From: Ottowia flava
GTDB lineage: Bacteria > Pseudomonadota > Gammaproteobacteria > Burkholderiales > Burkholderiaceae_C
Assembly (NCBI RefSeq): GCF_008017535.1
Contig: NZ_VRUA01000022.1
Span: forward strand, 1-54,756
Reading direction: 5' to 3'
Length of the DNA stretch: 54,756 nucleotides
The translations under genes and the position numbers were made by a program. Below, piece by piece: positions 7,446-14,807 of the stretch. Below the pieces are notes generated by a model. That model saw only the letters and a list, made by a program, of their open reading frames with translations, did not search any database and was not told the DNA's origin. Position 1 is the stretch's first letter. Each line of letters starts with the position of its first letter.

Positions 7446-7673
7446 GTTCGGTTTATTGCCCAACCGACAGGGTCTGAAACAGGTTTTGCTCGGCTTTGCA
7501 ACCATGCTCCCGTTCGGTTTATTGCCCAACCGACAGGGTCCTAAAACAAGATCAGCTTGAAAACTGGTTTGATTCGGTTTATTGCCCAACCGACAGGGAC
7601 CTAAAACCGATCGAAACGGGGGCTCAGCGAGCTGAAGGTTCGGTTTACCGCCCAACCGACAGGGACCTAAAAC
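7446..7673 (-). CRISPR. Four-repeat CRISPR mini-array of the Cas12m-like locus
   Basis: Four near-identical 35-36-base repeats occur at 7446-7480, 7512-7547, 7572-7607 and 7638-7673, with three unrelated spacers of 31, 24 and 30 bases. Each repeat holds TCGGTT-N8-AACCGA, a 6-bp stem. Read on the minus strand, each begins GTTTTAGGTCCC and has that stem directly before the spacer, as in Cas12 crRNAs. The first repeat after the effector gene (7638) differs only in the loop. The last one (7446) has a base deletion and substitutions, as expected of a terminal repeat. The array begins 9 bases after the effector stop, so it is probably co-transcribed. No cas1 or cas2 is nearby. Confidence 0.85.
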
Positions 7674-7682
7674 AGGAGTTTT

Positions 7683-9443
7683 CTAAGCATTTGATTCTAG
7701 GGCTCTTTTCAGGCAAATGAGGGCGGAGTTTTCGTCTTGGTCGTGGACGGTATGGCATGAGTAGCACACAAACATCAGGTCGGCGATCGGCCCACCTTGC
7801 CGATGGCCGCATTGGGAACACTCCAGTGTCGTGTCTTTCGGATCCACCAGCACAAGTTCGCGTTGCTCGCGCTTCGCAGCCTGGACGATGGCCGCGCGCA
7901 GCAGGGCAGGCGATGCGATGACGCGGTTCGCTCGTGCCGCGGCGTGAAGCGGGCTTTCAGTGCTTCCGTCTTCCGACACAAGGCGAGCCAACTCGGCAAA
8001 CGCTGTGTTCTTTAGCGCAAGAAAACCGCATTCGGCAACCAGCCTGGCGGCCGCGTTGCGGAACAGGTGATTGCGGCGCTCGACGGCCCTGCGGCGCGTG
8101 CCGTAGGTGGCCACCGTCAATCGTCGGGCGCGGCGTCCCCACGCTGCCATTGCGTTGTTGACGGCTTCGCCCAGCACTGGCTGCTCAGCATGTGCTCTAA
8201 CGATCGAGAGCATCAGGCTCGCGTAGGGCTGCCGAGCTCGCTTGGCCTTCTGGACGAGCACCCGCAGCCACTCGTCCTTAGACATCGCGCCCAGCACATC
8301 CTCAGTGAAGAGCGGGCCATGGGCCAGCCAAAAGTCGTTCGCAATACGGTCCAGTTCGCCTCGAAGCTCTGCGGCGTGATGAAACTTGCCTACTAGATCG
8401 GAGGGTAGGGTGATGTGCTCCTTGGCGCCGTCACCACCAACGACGGTGGCCACCCGCAGCAGTTGGCTGCGGGCATCGTCGCCGACTGAGTGCACGTCTG
8501 GGGATCGCACCATTCGGAACCCAAAGTCCACGCCAACGGCGCGCGCGGGAAGAGGCTTGTCGATAGGATCCGCATCGGCATCCACAAACATGAAGAGCAT
8601 GAACCACTTCCCGCGCCCCGCGTGGTTCTCACGCTTGACGACGACCGTCTTGAGCGGGGTATTGAGCAGTAGCTCGGCTCCGGCATGGATGGTCACCAAA
8701 AATGTCGCGATCGGCGCTGTCCTGTCCTCACCAGCCTTGCCCACCCGCATGTCCACAGCCACGATGCGCTTCTTGCTGCGCGTTGCCTGCAGACCACCAA
8801 GCTCATCCAAGGTCGGTTCGCGAACTTTGAGCATGCTGGTAGGCGGGGGAGCCGACAGCAGAATTCCATTGTTGAAACGCACCCCAATCCGGCCTTCCCC
8901 TTCAAAGCGTTTGAAGCGCAGTGTGCCGTTGGTCTTGAGCGCACGCACGCGGGCCACGTCGTAAGCGGCTAGGACAAGCTCAGAGTGAGCCCACCAAAGT
9001 TCCGCCTCTTTCGCCGCCGCCTTCACGGCCGCGCGCCGGCCTTCTTCAAGTTGTTGAAGGCCTGGCGCCGCTGCTTCTTTGGCGCGGGCGCGGCATGCCT
9101 TCATGCCCACGCGCAATTCCTTGAGCCTGGCGGCCAGTGTCTTGATCGCGGCCGCGAAATCGGGGGCGTTGTCGAGTGCCTTCGTCCGCTTGGCTGCGCG
9201 GGCGCGGTTTCGAGCGATTCGGACTTCTTCCAGCTGCTCTTCGACGGTTTGGTGCTCTTTGGTGATAGCTGCCAATTCAGCATCGCTGCCCGCGACGATC
9301 TGGCGATAGGCTTCTGTGTTGGCTCGCTCGATTTCAACCAGCTTGTTCCACAGCCGATTCTGTTGCCGCATCGACTGCAAGATGGTCGATTCAGAGTCGC
9401 CGAGAAGGCGAGCGCCGAGTTTGCGGATGGTGATCTGTTTCAT
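7683..9443 (-). CDS. cas12m: Cas12m-like (type V-M) CRISPR effector with degenerate RuvC
   Basis: 586 residues, about the size of described Cas12m proteins. The N-terminal half is helical and coiled-coil-like (LWNKLVEIERANTEAYRQI, then long Ala/Arg/Glu helices). It is followed by ELWWAHSELVLAAYD and TLRFKRFEGEGRIGVRF, both closely resembling blocks I recall from Mycolicibacterium Cas12m. RuvC-I is VGVDFGFR (D306 kept). In RuvC-II the usual Glu is replaced by Lys (LALKN, K478). RuvC-III is HDQDENSA (D570 kept). A zinc ribbon has C542, C545, C560 and C563. Loss of the RuvC-II acid predicts guided binding without cleavage, as reported for Cas12m. It starts 15 bases after the 9459 gene and its array is directly downstream. 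Alternative: a TnpB relative, but no transposon ends or TnpA are seen. Confidence 0.88.
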   Translation of the reverse strand: MKQITIRKLGARLLGDSESTILQSMRQQNRLWNKLVEIERANTEAYRQIVAGSDAELAAITKEHQTVEEQLEEVRIARNRARAAKRTKALDNAPDFAAAIKTLAARLKELRVGMKACRARAKEAAAPGLQQLEEGRRAAVKAAAKEAELWWAHSELVLAAYDVARVRALKTNGTLRFKRFEGEGRIGVRFNNGILLSAPPPTSMLKVREPTLDELGGLQATRSKKRIVAVDMRVGKAGEDRTAPIATFLVTIHAGAELLLNTPLKTVVVKRENHAGRGKWFMLFMFVDADADPIDKPLPARAVGVDFGFRMVRSPDVHSVGDDARSQLLRVATVVGGDGAKEHITLPSDLVGKFHHAAELRGELDRIANDFWLAHGPLFTEDVLGAMSKDEWLRVLVQKAKRARQPYASLMLSIVRAHAEQPVLGEAVNNAMAAWGRRARRLTVATYGTRRRAVERRNHLFRNAAARLVAECGFLALKNTAFAELARLVSEDGSTESPLHAAARANRVIASPALLRAAIVQAAKREQRELVLVDPKDTTLECSQCGHRQGGPIADLMFVCYSCHTVHDQDENSALICLKRALESNA

Positions 9444-9458
9444 GGCTCTGGGCCCGAG

Positions 9459-9704
9459 TCAGCCCTTCCGTGCGCCAGGTATTTTTCTTTCCGGCTTGTG
9501 CCCTTTGCGCTCATTCAGCAGCCACGCACAGGCCAATTCGATCCCGGCGCTCAGCCGTCCACCACCCAGCTCTAGCAAGGCCTCGTACAGCGGTGTGGTT
9601 AAAGAAACGGACTTCTTCACCACGGGTCGATCGCCGTCCTTGAAGGGGCGGCCGGTACGGTCGTGCTGCTTCAATGGGGGGCGGTCAGTGTCCGGCGTCG
9701 TCAT
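9459..9704 (-). CDS. Small ribbon-helix-helix-like protein next to cas12m
   Basis: An 81-residue basic protein. After a Pro/Asp/Arg-rich N-terminus, a segment (VVKKSVSLTTPLYEALLELG, then GRLSAGIELACAWLL) fits a ribbon-helix-helix DNA-binding unit: one beta strand and two helices. I infer a small transcriptional regulator or DNA-binding partner of the Cas12m-like locus. Its stop is 15 bases from the effector start, so the two are probably co-transcribed. AGGA lies about 11 bases before the ATG. The fold call comes from pattern only and the domain name is uncertain. Confidence 0.6.
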   Translation of the reverse strand: MTTPDTDRPPLKQHDRTGRPFKDGDRPVVKKSVSLTTPLYEALLELGGGRLSAGIELACAWLLNERKGHKPERKIPGARKG

Positions 9705-9764
9705 AGCTTGCCAATCCTAGCGCGTCGTCGGCTATGTACCTGCCGGCCATCCTGTTGCCGACCC

Positions 9765-10046
9765 TCATTGAGGGTGTGAAACCACCTCAGCCAAAAAGCA
9801 GTCCGCGGGTGCATCTGGCCACTCTCGGCGAATGAGGTCGAAGTCCCCATGAGCCCAGCACCGCAGAAACTCCATCGGCTCCTGCCTCCTGCCGTCGTTC
9901 AACATGTACGTGATCACAGCCATGAAAGAGGCATCTCCGCCGCTCATGCCGTAGCCTCGCGCCGAATCCACAATGGCGGAAATCCGTGCCAAGGCATCGC
10001 CCGGCTTCGATTCGCAGATCTGTCGAATCTCATTCAGTGCATCCAT
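9765..10046 (-). CDS. Protein of unknown function, 93 aa
   Basis: Not recognised. It is soluble and mainly helical, starting MDALNEIRQICESKPGDALA, with a Trp/Phe-rich second half (FLRCWAHGDFDLIRREW). GGAG lies about 6 bases before the ATG. It is the third gene of the minus-strand run from the methyltransferase to cas12m, 60 bases from the next gene, and may belong to either module. Confidence 0.6.
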   Translation of the reverse strand: MDALNEIRQICESKPGDALARISAIVDSARGYGMSGGDASFMAVITYMLNDGRRQEPMEFLRCWAHGDFDLIRREWPDAPADCFLAEVVSHPQ

Positions 10047-10117
10047 CTCAATCTCCTGTTTTCATCTTGATGATGATCGACTGGCTATGCGCATCCGGCA
10101 CTTGCTGGAAAGCTGCA

Positions 10118-10327
10118 TCAGTTTGCACCGTTTGCCGACTGGCGCTTCGTGCTGGTTTTCGCGATTGACCAGCTCAGCTCGCCCCAGGTGTGCATGCAGT
10201 ACTGGCAGTCCCTAAAGATGCCGCGTGGCGTCACATACCACTGCTTGACCCCTTTCTTGCCGCACTCTGGACAGGTGAGTCGCTTAGGCTTTGGAACCCC
10301 ATAGCCTTGGCCTTTACGGACGCCCAT
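10118..10327 (-). CDS. Small zinc-ribbon protein, 69 aa
   Basis: A 69-residue basic protein with two CxxC pairs, CPEC (about 19-22) and CQYC (about 41-44), a typical zinc-ribbon spacing. The ends are lysine- and arginine-rich, so nucleic-acid binding is likely. It starts 9 bases after the stop of the methyltransferase C-terminal frame, on the same strand, which suggests one transcript. Its role, whether part of the methyltransferase module or the plasmid core, is unknown. Confidence 0.65.
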   Translation of the reverse strand: MGVRKGQGYGVPKPKRLTCPECGKKGVKQWYVTPRGIFRDCQYCMHTWGELSWSIAKTSTKRQSANGAN

Positions 10328-10336
10328 GGAACCCCC

Positions 10337-11368
10337 TCATGCAGCGACGCGTTCGCGCTGCTGATAGTCGCTGTAGTTGGCTTCGATGATCTGGCGCAAC
10401 GGCACTGGCGAAACGCTGTTGCCACACATGCGGATCTGGGCCGTCTTTGTCAGCAGCCGGCCGGTTGACGTTCGGTCGATGACATAGCTCGCCGGGAAGT
10501 CTTGGGCGTTGTAGAGCTCTCGCGGGAGCAGCATGCGCAGCCAGATGTCGACGATCACCCAAGGTTCGCCGCGCAGCCACACGGTCACCAGGGCCAGTCG
10601 GTCTCGGGTGGTGATGGTTGTGGCCGGATCGTTGAGATCTGACCACTGACCGCCGCTGCCGTGATAGCGCATAAGGAATGCAGCGCACCGCAAAGCATCG
10701 CGCTCATCCTCTTCGCTCAAGTCGCCGTAGTCGATCGCCGACTGTGGACTTTCATCGTTGGCCACGGCTTGCAGATGGGCTTCGATCAGCTGCTGCTGAC
10801 TGCCTGACGTGGTGACCACGGACATGCTCTCGAAGAGGTCGCGCGCCGGCGTGGCGTTGAAGCCGCCATTGGCTTGCACCATGAAGGCAGTGGCGACGCG
10901 GTGGCCGCCGCTGCCCGTGGCAGTGACGGTCCCGATCGGGCCCGCCACATCATTGGCGCCATAGCTGCGCCGCTCTTTGCCTGATGCTCCCTCGCCGTGC
11001 CCGGCCTGAACCAGGCAGGCGGTGGCCAGGCCGTGCTTGCGGCCGCCGGCGACGACAGTTCCAAGCGGCCGGTCGATGTCCAGAGCCCGCGGTGCCTGGC
11101 CATGTCGCTCGCCATAGCCCAGCTGGACCAGGGTAGCGGCCGAGACGGCCACTTCACCGCCTTTGGCCGTGGTGATGGTTCGCAACGGCTCCTGAGGGTC
11201 CCATGCCGTGTCACGAGAGTGGGTGACCGGGATCAGCGCGGGGGTGACCAGCATCAGTTCGCCCCGGTTGGCGCCCGTGACGGTGGCCAGCGGCTCGGTG
11301 ACCGGACGGGTGCGGTGGCTTGAGCATTGGTGCGTTGCGGGAACGATAAACGGGTTGGGGTTGCGCAA
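10337..11368 (-). CDS. Cytosine-5 DNA methyltransferase, C-terminal part after in-frame stop
   Basis: 343 residues in the same frame as the 11372-12244 ORF, separated from it by a single TAA and one codon. It has about six loose copies of a 40-55-residue unit with the pattern PL-x-T-(V/I)-T (for example TEPLATVTGA, QEPLRTITTA, DRPLGTVVAG), consistent with a target-recognition region. It ends with methyltransferase motif X (MCGNSVSPVPLRQIIEAN). Translation would need readthrough or reinitiation at the TTG at 11368 just after the stop. Without the N-terminal half it has no cofactor-binding motif. Most likely this is one enzyme broken by a nonsense mutation. A working two-part enzyme is possible but unproven. 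Confidence 0.75.
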   Translation of the reverse strand: MRNPNPFIVPATHQCSSHRTRPVTEPLATVTGANRGELMLVTPALIPVTHSRDTAWDPQEPLRTITTAKGGEVAVSAATLVQLGYGERHGQAPRALDIDRPLGTVVAGGRKHGLATACLVQAGHGEGASGKERRSYGANDVAGPIGTVTATGSGGHRVATAFMVQANGGFNATPARDLFESMSVVTTSGSQQQLIEAHLQAVANDESPQSAIDYGDLSEEDERDALRCAAFLMRYHGSGGQWSDLNDPATTITTRDRLALVTVWLRGEPWVIVDIWLRMLLPRELYNAQDFPASYVIDRTSTGRLLTKTAQIRMCGNSVSPVPLRQIIEANYSDYQQRERVAA

Positions 11369-11371
11369 GAC

Positions 11372-12244
11372 TTATTTGTCTATTCCGTAGGCAATGCGTC
11401 TCAAAGACGCATCGGCCAACGGCTTGGGGCGGTCAAAAATGCTCCGGCCTGGCACGGACCAGTCGATGCAATCGGAGGCAGGGCGGTGTCGTTGAAGGCC
11501 CTTGGTGGGCTTCTTAGCGTGCGTGGGCGCCGGCCAGACGATCGGCTGGCCATCACAGCGCGCCAGCACATACAGGCGGGTGCGCGTGCTGTGCGCGCCC
11601 AGGTCCGCGTTGCAGATGGTTCGCCACTCGACCACGTAGCCCATGTCCTCCAGGCCTTTGACGAACCGGCGCCACTGCGAGCCGCTGTCACGCGGATCGG
11701 GCACCAGGTATTGGCGGTGGCGCGGGACGTATTCGCCAGGGTCGGCCACCCGAAAACTGCGTCGGCGCGTCACCGGATCAACGATCTCATCCAGCGTCAC
11801 GACGCGGCCGGTCGCCTTGTCGCGCTTGGCGACGAGCCTGGCCCAGCTGGTCTGGCGCGGGACGTTCTCGACGCTGATGAGCGTGGGCCGTGTCTTTCCC
11901 GCCCAGCGATGCACCACCCATGCCAGGGAACGAATGGCCTGTTTGCGCGGCTGACCCCCCTTCGCCTGACTGTGGTCGGTGCAGTCCGGAGAAGCGTGCA
12001 GCAGGCCTACCGGGCGGCCGCCCGTGGCCTCCAGGGGACACACGTCCCAAACGTCCGTGCACAGATGGCGCGTTTGAGGGTGGTTGACCTCGTGCATGGC
12101 GATGGCGTCCGCATCGTGGTTGATCGCGATGTCGACATGGCGGCCCAGCGCTTGCTCGATGCCCGTGCTGGCGCCGCCGCCGCCGGCGAACAAGTCAACG
12201 ATGAGGGTTGCCCCGAGGGAGAGGATGAGTTGAGGTGTCAGCAT
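11372..12244 (-). CDS. Cytosine-5 DNA methyltransferase, N-terminal catalytic part
   Basis: 290 residues. It carries the cofactor site DLFAGGGGAS (motif I, about 17-26), the catalytic region ASPDCTDHSQAKGG with its Cys (motif IV, about 84-97), ENV (motif VI, near 125) and RTRLY (motif VIII, near 245). The ASPDC form is known in phage and plasmid methyltransferases in place of PCQ. It would transfer methyl from S-adenosylmethionine to cytosine, probably to protect the plasmid from host restriction. The frame ends GIDK-stop-VLRNPNPFIV, where an aromatic codon (TAT/TAC) might be expected. Direct repeats overlapping its promoter suggest autoregulation. No cognate restriction enzyme is seen. Confidence 0.85.
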   Translation of the reverse strand: MLTPQLILSLGATLIVDLFAGGGGASTGIEQALGRHVDIAINHDADAIAMHEVNHPQTRHLCTDVWDVCPLEATGGRPVGLLHASPDCTDHSQAKGGQPRKQAIRSLAWVVHRWAGKTRPTLISVENVPRQTSWARLVAKRDKATGRVVTLDEIVDPVTRRRSFRVADPGEYVPRHRQYLVPDPRDSGSQWRRFVKGLEDMGYVVEWRTICNADLGAHSTRTRLYVLARCDGQPIVWPAPTHAKKPTKGLQRHRPASDCIDWSVPGRSIFDRPKPLADASLRRIAYGIDK

Positions 12245-12247
12245 GTG

Positions 12248-12290
12248 TTTAGTCGTACCAAAGTCATCGGGACTTTAGTAGCACCAAACT
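12248..12290 (-). promoter_or_regulatory. Direct-repeat operator before the methyltransferase
   Basis: Two 17-base direct repeats, TTTAGTCGTACCAAAGT (12248-12264) and TTTAGTAGCACCAAACT (12274-12290), lie 26 bases apart start to start, with an AAAGTC/GACTTT inverted repeat between them. They end 4 bases before the methyltransferase ATG. This arrangement suits a repressor of the gene, perhaps the enzyme itself or a small regulator of the locus. Confidence 0.6.
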
Positions 12291-12334
12291 AACAAGGCAA
12301 GCACTTTTTGAAGGATTTACACCACCACCGCCAT

Positions 12335-12351
12335 TTCGCGCGCGCGAACAC
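12335..12351. promoter_or_regulatory. Palindrome TTCGCGCGCGCGAA, copy 1
   Basis: TTCGCGCGCGCGAACAC, containing a perfect 14-bp palindrome. It lies between the divergent methyltransferase and helicase operons. The same 17 bases recur at 39009-39025 (reverse) and 53634-53653. A shared DNA-binding protein site is likely. Confidence 0.5.
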
Positions 12352-12396
12352 CTGATTTGCGGGGAATAACCCAGTTCTCGTGAATGGAGCGCAACC

Positions 12397-12429
12397 TATA
12401 ATTGCAAAACCTAGACGATAATTGCAAAC
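12397..12429 (+). promoter_or_regulatory. Promoter/operator of the helicase-traFHG operon
   Basis: The -10 box TATAAT at 12397-12402 merges into ATTGCAAAAC. A second copy of ATAATTGCAAAC follows at 12418-12429. This member of the TTGCAAT promoter family differs by having two direct copies. Confidence 0.6.
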
Positions 12430-12465
12430 ATTAGAGCGCGCAAAGCGCTTCACGCCCGCAGATAA

Positions 12466-14805
12466 ATGTTGCAGAACGCTCCAGACCGCCAATCAACGCT
12501 GCCAGGCCTGCAGGCCTCGGCCGCTGCCGTCTCCGTTGCGGCCGAATTGCTGTCGTTGAACGTGCTGTCCTCAGGTTGGGGGCGCGCCACGGTGGCGCCG
12601 ATAGACGGATCTGCACAGCTGTCGTTGATCGGCAACGCCCTCGCGGACCTCACCGTAGGACATACCTACGAATTCGTTGGCGTCCTGAAGAACCACGCCA
12701 CATACGGACCGCAGCTCGACGTGCAGTCCGCACTCAACTTTGTGCCGAGTGACCCGATTGAGATTCGCAAGCTGCTCATAAGGTGTTTCAAAAACGTGGG
12801 CGATGCGAATGCGCGCAAGCTGGTGGCCCTGCACCAAGAACGCAAGACCCTTGCCACGCTGCGCGATCAGCTGATTCGCAACCCCTATCAGATCGATTTC
12901 ACGGAGGTCACCTCGCTCCTTGTGGAGTTCACGGCCGTCAACGATGTTCCTGCGATGGTCGAACGCCTCTTCGCGCTGCATCTTCTTGGCATCGAACGGA
13001 TGAGTCCCCGTGTCGTCAAGAGTTTGGCGACACGGTACACGTCGGTTCCGCAGCCTGAGCACGGCTCGCTGCTCGACCCGATTCAGCAGGCCTGGGACCA
13101 CTTCGCTGCCAATCCCTATGCGCCGGTGCGGGACACCGAGGGCTACGGCTTCCCCACTGCGGATGCGATCGCACGCACCCTCAAGATCGCAAGTGACAGC
13201 GCCTACCGCCTGGCAGCGCTGACCACTTACGCGCTCGACGAAGGCTGCGCGCGAGAGGGCAACACCTATCTGCGCAAGCGCGAGCTCGCACAGGCTATTT
13301 CACTGGTCGACCCCCGTGTAACCGTCGACCAAGCCGTGGCCGCGGCTTTGGCGTCCGGCGAACCCATTCACTTGGAGACTTCGAGCGCCGGCGAGCAGCG
13401 CTACTACCCTACCCCGCTGTTTCTCGCCGAGAAAAGAGTTGCCGCGTCCCTGGCAGCTCGCATGCGCGTCTGCCCGCCCATGCTGGATTTGTCCAGAGAT
13501 GAGCTCGGAAGGCTGATCCGCGACGCAGAAAAAGGCATGGGGTTCAGCCTGGACCCCAGTCAGCAGCAAGCTGTTCTGGCCATCCTGTCCAGCACACGCA
13601 CCGTGCACACGGTGACGGCCGGGCCAGGCTGCGGCAAGACAGCGATCATGGAAGTGGTGGTGCAGGTGCTGGCCGCGCGCAATACGCGCTCAACCGACTA
13701 TGGGTTCGCCGCGCCCACGGGCAAAGCGGCCAAGGTACTGGGCGCGCGGATCGCGCGAATCAACGCCACGGCGCGCACCATCCACGCCACGCTGGGAGTC
13801 AACGAGGACGGGTTCGAGCACAACGCGAACAATCTGCTGGGCTTCAAGGTGCTGGTCATCGACGAGTCCTCGATGCTGGATCTGCTGCTGCTGGATGCGT
13901 TGCTGCAAGCAACGCCAATGGACACTCACCTGGTGCTGCTGGGTGATACGCAGCAGCTGCCGTCTGTGAGTCCTGGCAACTGCTTGGCCGACCTCCTCAG
14001 CCTCCCCTTCGACCATCACCGCCTGTCGAAGGTGCATCGCAACCAAGGCGGCATCCTGGAGGTCGTCAACCGCGCCGCTGTCGGCGAGTCGGACACCGCC
14101 AACCGCGAGGACGTTCGATTCATCCCGGAGCTGCCGGAGGCAACCGAACAAACAGTCGATGCGGTCATTACCTACTACGCCAAAGCAGCCGAAGGACTGG
14201 AGGGCGGCCTGGCCAGCGTGTGCCTGTTGGTTGCTCGCCGCAAGGGCAAATCGGACACGCCGGGTTGGAACACCACTTACCTCAATCAGCGGCTGCGCGA
14301 GCGCTTCAATCCAGACGGCTTGAAGGTGCCAGGTGCGCCGCTTCGTGTAGGCGATCGGATCATCATCCGCAAGAACATCTTGATCCGCATTCCCGAGGAG
14401 AAGGGGGACAAGTTTCGCCAGGTTGTCAACGGTGACACCGGCAGCATCGAACGCGTGGCCACGCGCTCTGACACGGGGCGCCTTGAGCACCTGGTCCTCG
14501 CTCTCGACGACGGGACCCGCGTCCCTTTTCCAGCAGAGCACCTGGCCAATTTGGATCTGGCCTACGCCATGACCGTGCACTCCGCGCAGGGCAGTGAGTA
14601 CAGGCGCGTCGTCTTCCTGTGCATCAACGGCTCGCCGAGCTTCGTGCACCGCGGCATCGTTTTCACAGCGTACTCAAGGGCCCGTGCTCACCTCACCGTG
14701 ATCGGTAACCCCTCGGTGCTGGCCAACATCCTCCGCCGTCCGCAACCCGCTCGACTGAGTGGGTTGGTGGAGCGCGTCACGGCACTCCAACTCATTTCGA
14801 ATTGA
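12466..14805 (+). CDS. RecD2-like superfamily 1 DNA helicase
   Basis: 779 residues. The N-terminal region (about 1-330) resembles the OB-like and helix-hairpin-helix part of RecD2 proteins. The motor follows: Walker A AGPGCGKTA (near 384), APTGKAAK, DESSMLD (near 465), GDTQQLPSV, and a C-terminal UvrD_C_2-type motif MTVHSAQGSEY, where true RecD has a KSQG-type sequence. It should unwind duplex 5' to 3' and may act in transfer or in processing the incoming strand. MOBH plasmids such as this one often carry the helicase as a separate gene, so it may supply the unwinding that F TraI has built in. It starts a transcript with traF, traH and traG, driven by the promoter at 12397. traF follows 2 bases after its stop. 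Confidence 0.85.
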   Translation: MLQNAPDRQSTLPGLQASAAAVSVAAELLSLNVLSSGWGRATVAPIDGSAQLSLIGNALADLTVGHTYEFVGVLKNHATYGPQLDVQSALNFVPSDPIEIRKLLIRCFKNVGDANARKLVALHQERKTLATLRDQLIRNPYQIDFTEVTSLLVEFTAVNDVPAMVERLFALHLLGIERMSPRVVKSLATRYTSVPQPEHGSLLDPIQQAWDHFAANPYAPVRDTEGYGFPTADAIARTLKIASDSAYRLAALTTYALDEGCAREGNTYLRKRELAQAISLVDPRVTVDQAVAAALASGEPIHLETSSAGEQRYYPTPLFLAEKRVAASLAARMRVCPPMLDLSRDELGRLIRDAEKGMGFSLDPSQQQAVLAILSSTRTVHTVTAGPGCGKTAIMEVVVQVLAARNTRSTDYGFAAPTGKAAKVLGARIARINATARTIHATLGVNEDGFEHNANNLLGFKVLVIDESSMLDLLLLDALLQATPMDTHLVLLGDTQQLPSVSPGNCLADLLSLPFDHHRLSKVHRNQGGILEVVNRAAVGESDTANREDVRFIPELPEATEQTVDAVITYYAKAAEGLEGGLASVCLLVARRKGKSDTPGWNTTYLNQRLRERFNPDGLKVPGAPLRVGDRIIIRKNILIRIPEEKGDKFRQVVNGDTGSIERVATRSDTGRLEHLVLALDDGTRVPFPAEHLANLDLAYAMTVHSAQGSEYRRVVFLCINGSPSFVHRGIVFTAYSRARAHLTVIGNPSVLANILRRPQPARLSGLVERVTALQLISN

Positions 14806-14807
14806 CC

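Noticed and set aside
7683-9443. TnpB of an IS200/IS605 element as an alternative to Cas12m
   Set aside because: No TnpA, no transposon end hairpins, and the N-terminal half and size fit Cas12m; the adjacent repeats have unrelated spacers.
13690-14649. 319-aa minus-strand ORF inside the helicase gene
   Set aside because: Fully antisense to a helicase with clear motifs; His/Arg/Gln-rich shadow frame.
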